From contig JANQEL010000028.1 in the NCBI GenBank assembly GCA_028278345.1, forward strand, positions 1-64,000: 64,000 nt of DNA, given 5' to 3'. Each line of letters begins with the position of its first letter. Positions within the stretch are counted from its first letter, which is position 1. This DNA comes from Myxococcota bacterium. GTDB lineage: Bacteria > Myxococcota_A > UBA9160 > UBA4427. Position numbers and translations under genes: made by a program. The notes under the pieces are model-generated. The model saw only the letters and a program-made list of their open reading frames with translations, ran no database searches and was not told the DNA's origin. This document shows, one piece after another, positions 24,896-32,716 of the stretch.

Positions 24896-25600
24896 CTACT
24901 CCTTCCCTGCCGTCGTGTTCGAAGCGAGGGCGGTGGGCGTTCGCTCCGCGATCCAGGCAGCGTGCTGGTCGGGCGACTGGATGAAGATCCGCGCGCCCAT
25001 CAGACCGTGGCCCACGCCGCAGATCTCCGTGCACTGGATCGCGTACTCGCCCGTGCCCGTCGCCTGCCACCAACCCGTGATGACGCGGCCGGGGATGGCG
25101 TCCTGCTTCAACCGGAAGACCGGCACCGAGAAGCTGTGCATCACGTCGGTCGCCGAAAGCTTGTAGTGGTAGAGCTTGTCGGTCTCGATGTGGAGCTCGT
25201 TCACCTCGGTGATGTCATCGGCCGTGCCGAACTCGCCGTCGGCACCTTCGTGGATGAAGGTCCAGGCCCACTGCTGACCGATGATCTGCACGGTGTGGTC
25301 CGGGTTCTCGGGCAGGTTCTGCTTCACCTCGTACCACGCGGTGATCGCGTAGTAGAGGATGAAGACATCGCAGACGAGGACGAGGTAGTGCGGGATCGTG
25401 ATCCAGCGCTTCTCTTCGGGCGTCTCGCCGGCGACGTACTGGCCGGGCTGGCCTTCCTTCGCGCGGAACTTGAAGATCAGCCAGAAGAAGACGGCCTCAC
25501 TCAGGATGAACCAGAAGCCGGTGAGATAGAAGATGAGATCGATGATGAAATCGATGTCACCGGCATAGGTCGATAGTGCGGGCAGGTAGTAAGAAACCAT
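24896..25600 (-). CDS. coxB: Cytochrome c oxidase subunit II with an intact CuA site
   Basis: A 234-residue subunit with two membrane helices (about residues 17-43 and 69-90) and a periplasmic cupredoxin domain. All CuA ligands are present: His155 in DVMHSFS, then Cys190, Glu192, Cys194, His198 and Met201 in CTEICGVGHGLM. The electron-entry tryptophan region IIGQQWAWTF is conserved. Between this and the next strand is an unusual acidic insert GADGEFGTADD (residues 119-129). There is no fused cytochrome c domain, so the separate diheme cytochrome upstream may deliver electrons. No canonical signal peptide is seen. Confidence 0.94.
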   Translation of the reverse strand: MVSYYLPALSTYAGDIDFIIDLIFYLTGFWFILSEAVFFWLIFKFRAKEGQPGQYVAGETPEEKRWITIPHYLVLVCDVFILYYAITAWYEVKQNLPENPDHTVQIIGQQWAWTFIHEGADGEFGTADDITEVNELHIETDKLYHYKLSATDVMHSFSVPVFRLKQDAIPGRVITGWWQATGTGEYAIQCTEICGVGHGLMGARIFIQSPDQHAAWIAERTPTALASNTTAGKE

Positions 25601-25636
25601 GCGTGCGAGTCCTATTCGAACCGATTAGAAGATCAA

Positions 25637-25741
25637 TCAGAGGATGAAGATGTAGACGATGGCCATGAAGGCGCCGACGCCGGCCATCGAGAGGTAGAAG
25701 ACCCTGCTTGCCAGCTCCTGGGGCTCGTATGCTTTTGCCAT
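25637..25741 (-). CDS. 34-residue single-helix membrane peptide in the oxidase operon
   Basis: A short open frame between the cytochrome c and coxB genes. It begins MAKAYEPQELASRVFYLSMA and ends with a hydrophobic run to IFIL. It has a soluble N-terminal dozen residues followed by one transmembrane helix of about 20 residues, with codon use like its neighbours. No cysteine or heme motif is seen. Its location and shape match tiny oxidase subunits such as CcoQ- or CtaK-like peptides, but no family can be named. The upstream ribosome site is weak. I rate it probably real because of position, strand and membrane helix. Confidence 0.6.
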   Translation of the reverse strand: MAKAYEPQELASRVFYLSMAGVGAFMAIVYIFIL

Positions 25742-25781
25742 GGTGAGTTCGACCCTTTCCTGGAACGTGCTTTGAACTTGT

Positions 25782-26438
25782 CTAGTTGCCCCGGAACGTC
25801 ATGATGTGGGCGACCACGTCCTTGATCGCCTGATCGTCGGTCAGCGAGAGTGCCATGCCGCGCATCAGCATTTCGTTCGGATTCTTGGGGTTGGTGCCGC
25901 GCACACCCGACTTGAACTTCTCGAGGGTGGTCTTGAGGTACCAGTCACTCAGGCCGACCAGCGGCGGTGAGTTCATCGTCTGGTTGCCCTCACCCGCAGC
26001 GCCGTGGCAGTTGATACAGACCTTGTAGGACTCCTTGCCGGCCATGGCGTTGCCGCCCTCGATCGTCGAAGCGGGCTCCGCCTTCGGCAGGCTCCCCACG
26101 TACTTCGCGACGGCGGCGATGTCCTCGTCCGAGGCGAGCCAGAGCGACATCGGGTACATGCGCAGGCCGCCGAGATCGTCGGCGTGCATGCCGCGGTTGC
26201 CGGCCTTGAACATCTTGAGCTGCGACTCGACGTACCAGGCGTCGAGACCCGCGATCGAAGGCGCGAGGGAGAGTTCCATCCCGCCGCCATCTGGCCCGTG
26301 GCACTGCTTGCACAGGTCGAACAGCACGCGACCGCGATCGTCGTCCGCGCTCGCCGTGCCGGCCCCTGCCATGCCGAGAAGCAACGCCAAGGCGATGCCC
26401 GTGGTTCGCGTTGCTCGCTTCACTCGCTGGTTGTGCAT
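25782..26438 (-). CDS. Diheme cytochrome c, c4 type
   Basis: A 218-residue exported protein with a signal peptide (GIALALLLGMAGAGTASA) and two class I cytochrome c domains. Heme attachment sites are CKQCH at residues 43-47 and CINCH at residues 141-145. Methionines in RMYPMSLWL and LMRGMALSL are candidate sixth ligands. The two-lobed layout matches cytochrome c4. It lies just upstream of the oxidase genes on the same strand and is the likely periplasmic electron donor to CuA. Confidence 0.92.
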   Translation of the reverse strand: MHNQRVKRATRTTGIALALLLGMAGAGTASADDDRGRVLFDLCKQCHGPDGGGMELSLAPSIAGLDAWYVESQLKMFKAGNRGMHADDLGGLRMYPMSLWLASDEDIAAVAKYVGSLPKAEPASTIEGGNAMAGKESYKVCINCHGAAGEGNQTMNSPPLVGLSDWYLKTTLEKFKSGVRGTNPKNPNEMLMRGMALSLTDDQAIKDVVAHIMTFRGN

Positions 26439-26583
26439 ATCAATCTCTCGGTGGTTGAGTCTTTCTTCGGTTGAGACTCATGAGAAGTTGTCTGTGCAAC
26501 GCATCGTTGCGGCTTGGGAATTTCGTACAACTCGAATCGGCCGTGGGACTAGCCTATCGGTGAACTCTTCGTCAATAGAATCG

Positions 26584-26606
26584 AAAACGCCGCCCCTGGG
26601 GCGGCG
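26584..26606 (-). terminator. Rho-independent terminator after the heme O synthase gene
   Basis: CGCCGCCCC (26588-26596) and GGGGCGGCG (26598-26606) are perfect 9-base arms around a single T. On the minus strand the hairpin is followed by TTTT (complement of 26584-26587). It begins 5 nt after the stop codon of the farnesyltransferase gene, so that gene should end its transcript here, separate from the cytochrome c and oxidase genes. Confidence 0.75.
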
Positions 26607-26610
26607 GGAA

Positions 26611-27492
26611 TCAAACAGTGGTTAGTGCCAGGTCGAGAAGCATCGCTCCGAGCAATGCAAAGAGATAGCCGAGGGAAACGCGGAACATCGCTCGCGCGCT
26701 CTCGACGCTCTTCAGGCGAATCACCTGGATCGAGTGCCAGATGAACCACGCATTCGCGGCCAGCGAGAGCCCGAGATAGAGGTTGCCGAGCAGGTCGTAG
26801 ACCACGGGAATGAGGGTGACCGGCACCAGGAAGAGGGTGCAGACCAGCATCCACCAGCGCGTCGGCTCGTCGCCCACGACGTTCGGCAGCATCGGGATGC
26901 CGGCCGCCTGGTAGTCGCGCTTGCGATAGAGCGCGATCGCCCACACGTGGGGCGGCTGCCAGAAGAAGACGAGGGCGAAGAGACTCAGACCGGCCGGGCC
27001 CACGCTCCCGTTGAGGGCTGCGTCGGCGATCAGGGGAGAGACGGCACCCGCCGCGCCGCCGACCACGACGTTCCAGGAAGAGCGCGGCTTCACCCACACC
27101 GTATAGACGAAGACGTAGAAGAGGATGCTCGCGAGGCCGAGGGCCGCCGCGACGTTGCCGCCCACGCCATAGAGGAAGGCAGTGGAAAGCACCGCGAGCG
27201 CCACCCCGAAGACCAGTGCATTGCGAGGCGCGATGCGGCCGGCGGGCAGAGGCCGGCTGCGCGTGCGCTCCATCAGCGAGTCCTTGTCGATCTCGAGCAC
27301 CGCGTTCAGGGTGTTCGCGCTCGCCGCGGCCAGGCTGATCCCCACCAGGATCCACATCATCAGCCAACCCGACGCCCAACCTTCCGCCGACATCCCCATC
27401 ACGGGAAGACCGCTGAACAGCACGAGCGGGAGCAGGCGCGGTTTCGTGAGATCGATGTAGTTGCGCACGGTTTCGGCTGCAGAGGCCGACAT
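26611..27492 (-). CDS. ctaB: Heme O synthase (protoheme IX farnesyltransferase)
   Basis: A 293-residue integral membrane prenyltransferase that farnesylates heme b to heme O for the oxidase. The allylic-diphosphate motif region reads ANTLNAVLEIDKDSLMERTR, then RPLPAG. The second conserved region is FFWQPPHVWAIALYRKRDYQ followed by IPMLPNV, a hallmark of CtaB/CyoE. Nine hydrophobic segments can be traced. The ATG at 27492 follows GAGGG with about 6 nt spacing; longer in-frame starts are not supported. Transcription runs toward the oxidase operon but ends at the terminator. Confidence 0.93.
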   Translation of the reverse strand: MSASAAETVRNYIDLTKPRLLPLVLFSGLPVMGMSAEGWASGWLMMWILVGISLAAASANTLNAVLEIDKDSLMERTRSRPLPAGRIAPRNALVFGVALAVLSTAFLYGVGGNVAAALGLASILFYVFVYTVWVKPRSSWNVVVGGAAGAVSPLIADAALNGSVGPAGLSLFALVFFWQPPHVWAIALYRKRDYQAAGIPMLPNVVGDEPTRWWMLVCTLFLVPVTLIPVVYDLLGNLYLGLSLAANAWFIWHSIQVIRLKSVESARAMFRVSLGYLFALLGAMLLDLALTTV

Positions 27493-27884
27493 CAAGAACC
27501 CTCGATTGATGCGATCGAATTGGATCGGGTTGGTGAGCCGCTTGGAGGGCGTCGCAATCGTCCCTCTGACAACGCCGCGTTGACGTCTACAGCCAAAAAC
27601 GCTGACCACGAGGGTTCGAACGGGGTGCGACGATGCCTGCCCACCTTCGAGCGCGCGGGATCATAGCGATCGCGCGATCGAGTACCAGAATCGAAGAGCC
27701 GCTCTCCGGCGCTGCAACGAATCGATGCATCAGGGCTTCGGGTTCAATACGCGGTTCGACTCGGGCGTTCCGACCAGCTCGATCGAAGGGGATCACCGTG
27801 CGAGCCGGACCCCACGGGGGGAAGGCAGACGTCGCAGGAATCAACCAGCGGTTCGTCCTCGAACACGGCGCGAAGCCACGCGGG
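27493..27884. other. 392-nt stretch without a supported gene
   Basis: This gap separates the heme O synthase start from the phosphotransferase stop; both are on the minus strand. Open frames up to 85 codons exist on either strand, but they lack ribosome sites and recognisable domains. A GCGATCGCGCGATCG run occurs near 27666-27680. It must contain the ctaB promoter, but I cannot point to convincing -35/-10 boxes. No tRNA or riboswitch was recognised. Confidence 0.5.
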
Positions 27885-28937
27885 TTACAGCGTCTGGATC
27901 AACTCGAGGGCCGCATTCGCCGTGCCGTCGACCTGCTTCCGGAAGGCGTCGGTATCGGCCTCGTTGCCCATCACGCCCTTGAGGTAGCGGGCGAGCACGC
28001 CCTCGACGATCGCGGAGATTCGCCAGTACTGGAACGCGCGGTAGTAGTTGATGCTGCTGATGTCGCGACCCGAGAGCGTGGCGTAGCGCTCCACCAGTTC
28101 CTCGCGCGTCGAAAAGCCGCCGACCGACGTCGGCCCCACGGCCGCCTCACCCTCGATGGTCGTCTCTCCGGGTTGGAACCAGTTGTTCAGCAGGTAGCCG
28201 AGGTCGGCGAGGGTGTCGCCCAGGGTGCAGAGTTCCCAATCGAGCACGGCCAGGATGCGACCTTCGCGGCTGACCAGCATGTTGCCCAACCGATAGTCGC
28301 CGTGGACGATGCCGGCGCCGTGCTGCTCGGGGATGTGTTGCGAGAGCCCTTCGAACACCTCGTCCATCGCCGGAAGCTCGCGCGTCTTGCTCTTCTCCCA
28401 CTGCCCCTTCCAGCGCTTGAGCTGACGCTGGATGTAGTCCTCGCGCTTGCCGAGATCGCCCAGCCCGACATCCGCGGGCTCGACGGCGTGAAGCGCCGCG
28501 AGCACAACGGCTGTGTGTTCGCTCAAGGCCTTGCGCGCGGCGTCGTCGAGGTTCGCCTTGGTGGTCGCGAGATCGTTGAGCACGATGCCGTCGATGTAGT
28601 TCATCAGGTAGAAGGGAGCGTCGTTGACCGACTCGTCTTCGCACAGGCCGAGGGCGGTGGGCACGGGCACATCGGTCTTCGCGACGGCCGTGATGATCTT
28701 GTGCTCGCGCGCCATGTCGTGGGCGGTGGCGAGGACTGCGCCCGTGGGCGGGCGGCGCAACACGATCGAGCGACCCGCCGCGTCGTCGACCTTGTAGGTG
28801 AGATTCGAATGCCCGCCCGCGATCAACGCGAAGGTGAACGGGGCCTTCAGACCGTCGACATTCGCTTCGAGCCACTCGCTCACGCTCGCGCTTCGAATGC
28901 CCTTGATGTCCCCTGCCGTTCCCTCTCGACCCGCCAT
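27885..28937 (-). CDS. Phosphotransferase family protein (ACAD10/11 kinase-domain type)
   Basis: A 350-residue aminoglycoside-phosphotransferase-fold kinase. Visible kinase elements are the lysine-free N-lobe strand IVLRRPP, YLMNYIDGIVL in the hinge, the catalytic loop IVHGDYRLGNML, and the metal-binding LDWELCTLGD. This branch is the one fused to acyl-CoA dehydrogenase in ACAD10/11. There the kinase phosphorylates 4-hydroxyacyl-CoAs so that the fatty acid can enter beta-oxidation. A free-standing copy near acyl-CoA genes suggests hydroxyacid catabolism; the substrate is not proven. Confidence 0.87.
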   Translation of the reverse strand: MAGREGTAGDIKGIRSASVSEWLEANVDGLKAPFTFALIAGGHSNLTYKVDDAAGRSIVLRRPPTGAVLATAHDMAREHKIITAVAKTDVPVPTALGLCEDESVNDAPFYLMNYIDGIVLNDLATTKANLDDAARKALSEHTAVVLAALHAVEPADVGLGDLGKREDYIQRQLKRWKGQWEKSKTRELPAMDEVFEGLSQHIPEQHGAGIVHGDYRLGNMLVSREGRILAVLDWELCTLGDTLADLGYLLNNWFQPGETTIEGEAAVGPTSVGGFSTREELVERYATLSGRDISSINYYRAFQYWRISAIVEGVLARYLKGVMGNEADTDAFRKQVDGTANAALELIQTL

Positions 28938-29034
28938 TGCGTCGTTGCCCTCGCTTCGTTCGATTCGGTTCGCCCGCGCCCGGAGTGCGGAGGCTCGATC
29001 CTAGAACGATTGCGGCGGGCTCGCTGCGCCGCGG

Positions 29035-30387
29035 TCAGGGCAGGAAGGCATCGCGGTTGGCGAGCTTGGCCGGCAGGTATTCCTCGATCACATAGTTGAG
29101 GCCCCACATCGCCAGAGCCTGCTGCTCGGCGCGCACCCCCATCTCGAGCAGCTGCTCGATCGCCTTCTGCCAGGGCTTCTGGCTCTTGAAGAAGGGGTCG
29201 TTCTTCAAGGCATCCTTGGCGCGCTTGATGTCCACCGGCTGGAGGGGATGGGTCGGCAGCTGGTAGTCGATGATGTCCTGGGGCGTCACGCCGAGGTAAC
29301 GCGCTCCCGGGACGCAGAAGAACTGCGAGAGGTGCGCGGCGTTTCCCGAGCCCACCTTGAGGGTGCGGTAGATGTTCGAGATCCCGTAGGGATCGCAATC
29401 CACGAAGGCGTAGACGGGGATCTTGCAATCGTCCGATAGCTTGCGGATGAAGCGCCGCGTCGAGCGCGCCGGCACCCCGGCCAACGAGACGAGGATGCAG
29501 CCATGGGTCTGCCAGAACTTGTGGCTCTGCAGGCGCTGGAAGACACCGCCGGTCTCGATGGCGAGGATGAACTTCGCCTTCGTCTCGAAGTTCAGCTGTT
29601 CGACCGAGGACGGGATCGAATAGGCGCCCGAACCGAAGCGCGTGCAATCGATGCGCTCGACCCGCCCGGTCTCGCGATCGGGGTCGAGCACGATCAGCTG
29701 CCCGGCCACGGCGCCGCCGTGCTCGTCGGGGACGAAGCGCAGCTGTTCGCGGGAGATTTTGTCGACCGAGAACATCGCCTCGATGTCGTCCATCACGGTG
29801 TCGCTCTCGCTCTGCTCGTCGAACTTCGCCGCGTCCCAGTTCTTGCTCTGGTAGTAGGCATCTCGCTTGGTGGCGAAATCGTTGGCCTGCACGAGTTGCT
29901 TCGAGAGACCCATCATGCGCAGGGTCTGGGCGAAGCTCTTCACCGTGTTGACCGAGAGGCTGCGCACCTTCTTCTGCTTGCCGATTTCGAAGTAGCCCTT
30001 CTTCTTCGAGTAGGAGACGTTGCCGAGAGAGCGCACGGGAAAGGCGAGATCGGGCTTCTTCAGCTTCTTGATCGCCTGGTGGACCTCGGAAGCCGAGCGG
30101 TCGATCAACTGGATGGTCTTCTTGTCCGAGGCCGTCTGCCTGGCCTTGGTCTTCTTGATCTTCGCCTTGGCGGCGGCCTTGCGGGGTGCCTTCTTCGGGG
30201 CGGCCTTCTTGCGCGCGGTCGCCCGCGTCTGCGCCACCGCCTTGCGGGTGGCGGCGCCCTTCTTCGGCTTTGCGGCCTTCTTCTTGCGGGCGGCTTTCTT
30301 CTTCGCCGTCTTCTTCGCGGCGGGCTTCCTCTTCGCCGCTTTCTTCTTTGCCGCCTTCTTCCGGCCGGCCTTATTCTTCGCTGCCAT
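29035..30387 (-). CDS. top6A: DNA topoisomerase VI subunit A with an H1-like basic tail
   Basis: A 450-residue DNA-cleaving subunit of the Spo11/Top6A family. Residues 1-88 are an intrinsically disordered run of Lys, Ala and Arg repeats (KKAAKKK type) like the tails of histone H1. The catalytic domain then carries KRDAYY with the active tyrosine (178 or 179) and a Toprim domain with the Glu of AIETGGVF at residue 278 and DCDPYG at 330-335. These are all the residues required for cleavage. The gene follows top6B after 14 nt in the same operon. Topoisomerase VI is common in archaea and plants but rare in bacteria. Confidence 0.92.
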   Translation of the reverse strand: MAAKNKAGRKKAAKKKAAKRKPAAKKTAKKKAARKKKAAKPKKGAATRKAVAQTRATARKKAAPKKAPRKAAAKAKIKKTKARQTASDKKTIQLIDRSASEVHQAIKKLKKPDLAFPVRSLGNVSYSKKKGYFEIGKQKKVRSLSVNTVKSFAQTLRMMGLSKQLVQANDFATKRDAYYQSKNWDAAKFDEQSESDTVMDDIEAMFSVDKISREQLRFVPDEHGGAVAGQLIVLDPDRETGRVERIDCTRFGSGAYSIPSSVEQLNFETKAKFILAIETGGVFQRLQSHKFWQTHGCILVSLAGVPARSTRRFIRKLSDDCKIPVYAFVDCDPYGISNIYRTLKVGSGNAAHLSQFFCVPGARYLGVTPQDIIDYQLPTHPLQPVDIKRAKDALKNDPFFKSQKPWQKAIEQLLEMGVRAEQQALAMWGLNYVIEEYLPAKLANRDAFLP

Positions 30388-30401
30388 GCTGCCCTGCCCC
30401 G

Positions 30402-32171
30402 CTACATCTTCCGGCTGCGTTCGAGGACGCCGCCGAGTTTGCGTGTGACGTCCTCGGTCTGTCGTTCGGAGAGACCGAGGATCTGTTCGAGACCGATCGC
30501 GAGCTGCGGGATGTAGCGCTCGATGTAGGCGCGCTTCTTCAGTTCATCCGCCTCGCGCCGCTGCTTTCGGATGTGGGTCGCCACCTGACGCCCGCACTCC
30601 TGCAGCCCCAGTCGCAACTCCTTGATGATCTCCGGGTAGTGGGCGATCGCCTCCTTGCTCTCGGAGTTGAAGGGCACCCAGACGCTGGCGATGTGGACCA
30701 TCAGGAGCGCCGGCCCGATCGGAAGCGCCCCGCGCGGTTGCTGGAACTGGTAGCCGCGCCAATCCGTGCCGATCACCGCCTTGGTGATCGCGCAGCCGCC
30801 CTGCTGGTACTGCAAAGGCACCCGGTTGGCGTAGCGATAGAGAGTGATCGACTGGTCGGCGGGCATGTCACCGCCATAGGCGAGTCCCACCTCCACCAGG
30901 AAGGGATTGCCGCGATAGACCGCCGGCTTGCGCGTCACCGTGGCGTAGTAGTCGGCATCGACTTCGGCCTTGAGGGCGTTCTCGATCAACTCCGCTCCGA
31001 TCGGCGCGATGCAATCGGTGGCGGGGTTCATGATCTTCGTCTTCTGGATCGCCTTGTGGATGCGCTCCGCCTCGTCGCGGCTGACGTCGCGCGAGCGCTT
31101 GCTCGGATTGACCTCGGCGAGCTTGCAGATCTCCTCGGCGGTGCGACTCGAGACCCGCGCGAAGTCGCCCTGCAGGCAGGTCCGCACGTTGCGCGCCTTG
31201 GTGTCGCGGAACATCTGCATCAGGACGCCGAGCTCGACACCGTAGGGATGCGGCTTGATCTCCGCCGTTTCGGGCGGGAGCTGCTTCGCGACGCGGGGGA
31301 ACTCGAGGGGCTCCGGCCTGACCTTCTCCTTTCCCTCGGCCGCCTTGAACGGTGCGGGCGGCACGTAGGTCAGCTGCGCGTGGGGATTCGCAAGCGAGAT
31401 CTGCCGGATGTAGGAGTCGACCGAATGCTGGCCCCCGCGGTAGTTGCCCTCGAGTTCGATCTCGACCCGCGTGCCCCGCGGCACGTCCCACTTGATCTCC
31501 CTGTCGACCTTCACCCGGGGTTCGTTCTTCTGGGTGTCGATCACGAGTTCGAAGCGGTGGGCGGGCCGTTTGCGACCTGTGCAGGTCAGGATCACCACGG
31601 GGCGGCCCGTCGTGAGCAGGCCGTACATACCGGCGGCGCTGATGCCGATGCCCTGTTGACCGCGGCTCTGGCGCAGGCGGTGGAACTTCGAGCCGTAGAG
31701 CAGGCGGCCGAAGATCTTGGGCACCTGCTTGCGAACGATGCCGGGGCCGTTGTCCTGGATCGCGATGCGGAAGCGCGTTTCGGCGAGTTGGTCGATCTCG
31801 ACGCGAATGTCCGGCAGGACACCCGCTTCCTCGCAGGCGTCGAGGGCATTGTCGACGCCTTCCTTCACGGTCGTGAGCAGGGCCTTCGAGGGGTTGTCGA
31901 AGCCGAGTAGATGACGGTTCTTGGCGAAGAACTCGGAGACCGAGATGTCGCGCTGCTTCTGCGCGAGTTCCTGGGCAGAACGCTGGGTGGGCGGAGCAGC
32001 GGCCTTCTTCTTTGCTGCAGGCTTCGCTGCCTTCCTCTTCGCGGCCGGCTTCCGCTTCGACCGGGCAGCCGGCTTCTTCTTCCCGGCCTTCCGCGACGCC
32101 TTCTTCGCAGCCCTCCTCGGAGCCTTCTTCGCGGATTTCTTCGCTCTCGCCTTCTTCGCTCTTGCGGCCAT
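30402..32171 (-). CDS. top6B: DNA topoisomerase VI subunit B with an H1-like basic tail
   Basis: A 589-residue ATPase subunit that dimerises on ATP binding and drives strand passage. After a Lys/Ala-rich tail (residues 1-62) comes the GHKL ATPase: the N-box Glu104 to Asn108 in VKEGVDNALDA, DNGPG at 140-144, and the glycine lid GQQGIG at 171-176. The transducer domain covers roughly residues 310-500. The start is set at the ATG at 32171 (MAARAKK), preceded by a G-rich stretch; an ATG nine codons upstream is weaker. Both subunits carrying similar tails suggests the tails have a job in DNA binding. Confidence 0.92.
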   Translation of the reverse strand: MAARAKKARAKKSAKKAPRRAAKKASRKAGKKKPAARSKRKPAAKRKAAKPAAKKKAAAPPTQRSAQELAQKQRDISVSEFFAKNRHLLGFDNPSKALLTTVKEGVDNALDACEEAGVLPDIRVEIDQLAETRFRIAIQDNGPGIVRKQVPKIFGRLLYGSKFHRLRQSRGQQGIGISAAGMYGLLTTGRPVVILTCTGRKRPAHRFELVIDTQKNEPRVKVDREIKWDVPRGTRVEIELEGNYRGGQHSVDSYIRQISLANPHAQLTYVPPAPFKAAEGKEKVRPEPLEFPRVAKQLPPETAEIKPHPYGVELGVLMQMFRDTKARNVRTCLQGDFARVSSRTAEEICKLAEVNPSKRSRDVSRDEAERIHKAIQKTKIMNPATDCIAPIGAELIENALKAEVDADYYATVTRKPAVYRGNPFLVEVGLAYGGDMPADQSITLYRYANRVPLQYQQGGCAITKAVIGTDWRGYQFQQPRGALPIGPALLMVHIASVWVPFNSESKEAIAHYPEIIKELRLGLQECGRQVATHIRKQRREADELKKRAYIERYIPQLAIGLEQILGLSERQTEDVTRKLGGVLERSRKM

Positions 32172-32230
32172 CGTGCACCCCCCACCCGCAGGATCCACGG
32201 AAGCGCGCCGCGGTCAAGGCGCGGGGGGCT

Positions 32231-32710
32231 CTACTCCAGGCGGACCCAGCGTGCCTCGGCGCGGGTGAGTTCCTGGCCCGCCTCGCCGAGGATCGCCCCC
32301 TTCACGAAGACGTTGCGGCCTTCGACGCGTTCCACCTCGCCGCGCAGCCGGAGCGGCTGACCGGTCGGCACCGGGATGCGGTATCGCAGCGAGAAGGCGG
32401 CCGTCACGATGGGAGCATCGGCCCCACCGCCCTCGACGCGACCCTGCGCCTCGTCGAAGGACACGAAGGCGGTACGACAGGCATATCCCAGTACCTCGTC
32501 GAGCATCGTGGCCTGGATCCCGCCGTGGACCACCTGGGGAGCACCGCACAGGTGTTCGGGAACGATGTACTCCGATTCCACCGTGCCGGGGCCCGTGCGA
32601 ACGAAGCGCATTCGCAAGCCGCGTTCGTTCCCCGGGCCACAGCCAAAGCAATGGTTGTCGGGATCACTCTGGTCGAAGGGGACCCCGACCGCGGTCGAAC
32701 CTCGGCCCAT
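32231..32710 (-). CDS. PaaI-type hotdog-fold thioesterase
   Basis: A 159-residue hotdog-fold acyl-CoA thioesterase. The family motif VVHGGIQATMLDEVLGYA (residues about 60-77) contains the usual HGG and the acidic residue on the central helix. The N-terminal part contains CFGCGPGNERGLRM, which occurs in a PaaI-like subgroup. The protein would hydrolyse an acyl- or aryl-CoA to the free acid, preventing CoA trapping. It lies 6 nt from the dioxygenase gene on the same strand and is probably co-transcribed with it. Confidence 0.87.
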   Translation of the reverse strand: MGRGSTAVGVPFDQSDPDNHCFGCGPGNERGLRMRFVRTGPGTVESEYIVPEHLCGAPQVVHGGIQATMLDEVLGYACRTAFVSFDEAQGRVEGGGADAPIVTAAFSLRYRIPVPTGQPLRLRGEVERVEGRNVFVKGAILGEAGQELTRAEARWVRLE

Positions 32711-32716
32711 CGACGA

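Noticed and set aside
27611-27626. GAGGGTTCGAACGGGG resembling a tRNA T-arm
   Set aside because: The two stem halves do not pair and no acceptor or anticodon arms are present.
27587-27844. 85-codon open frame between ctaB and the phosphotransferase gene
   Set aside because: No ribosome site, no recognisable domain, composition as expected of an unused frame in high-GC DNA.
29012-29032. GCGGCG/CGCCGC hairpin after the topoisomerase VI A gene
   Set aside because: No T-run on the minus strand; cannot be told from chance in GC-rich DNA.
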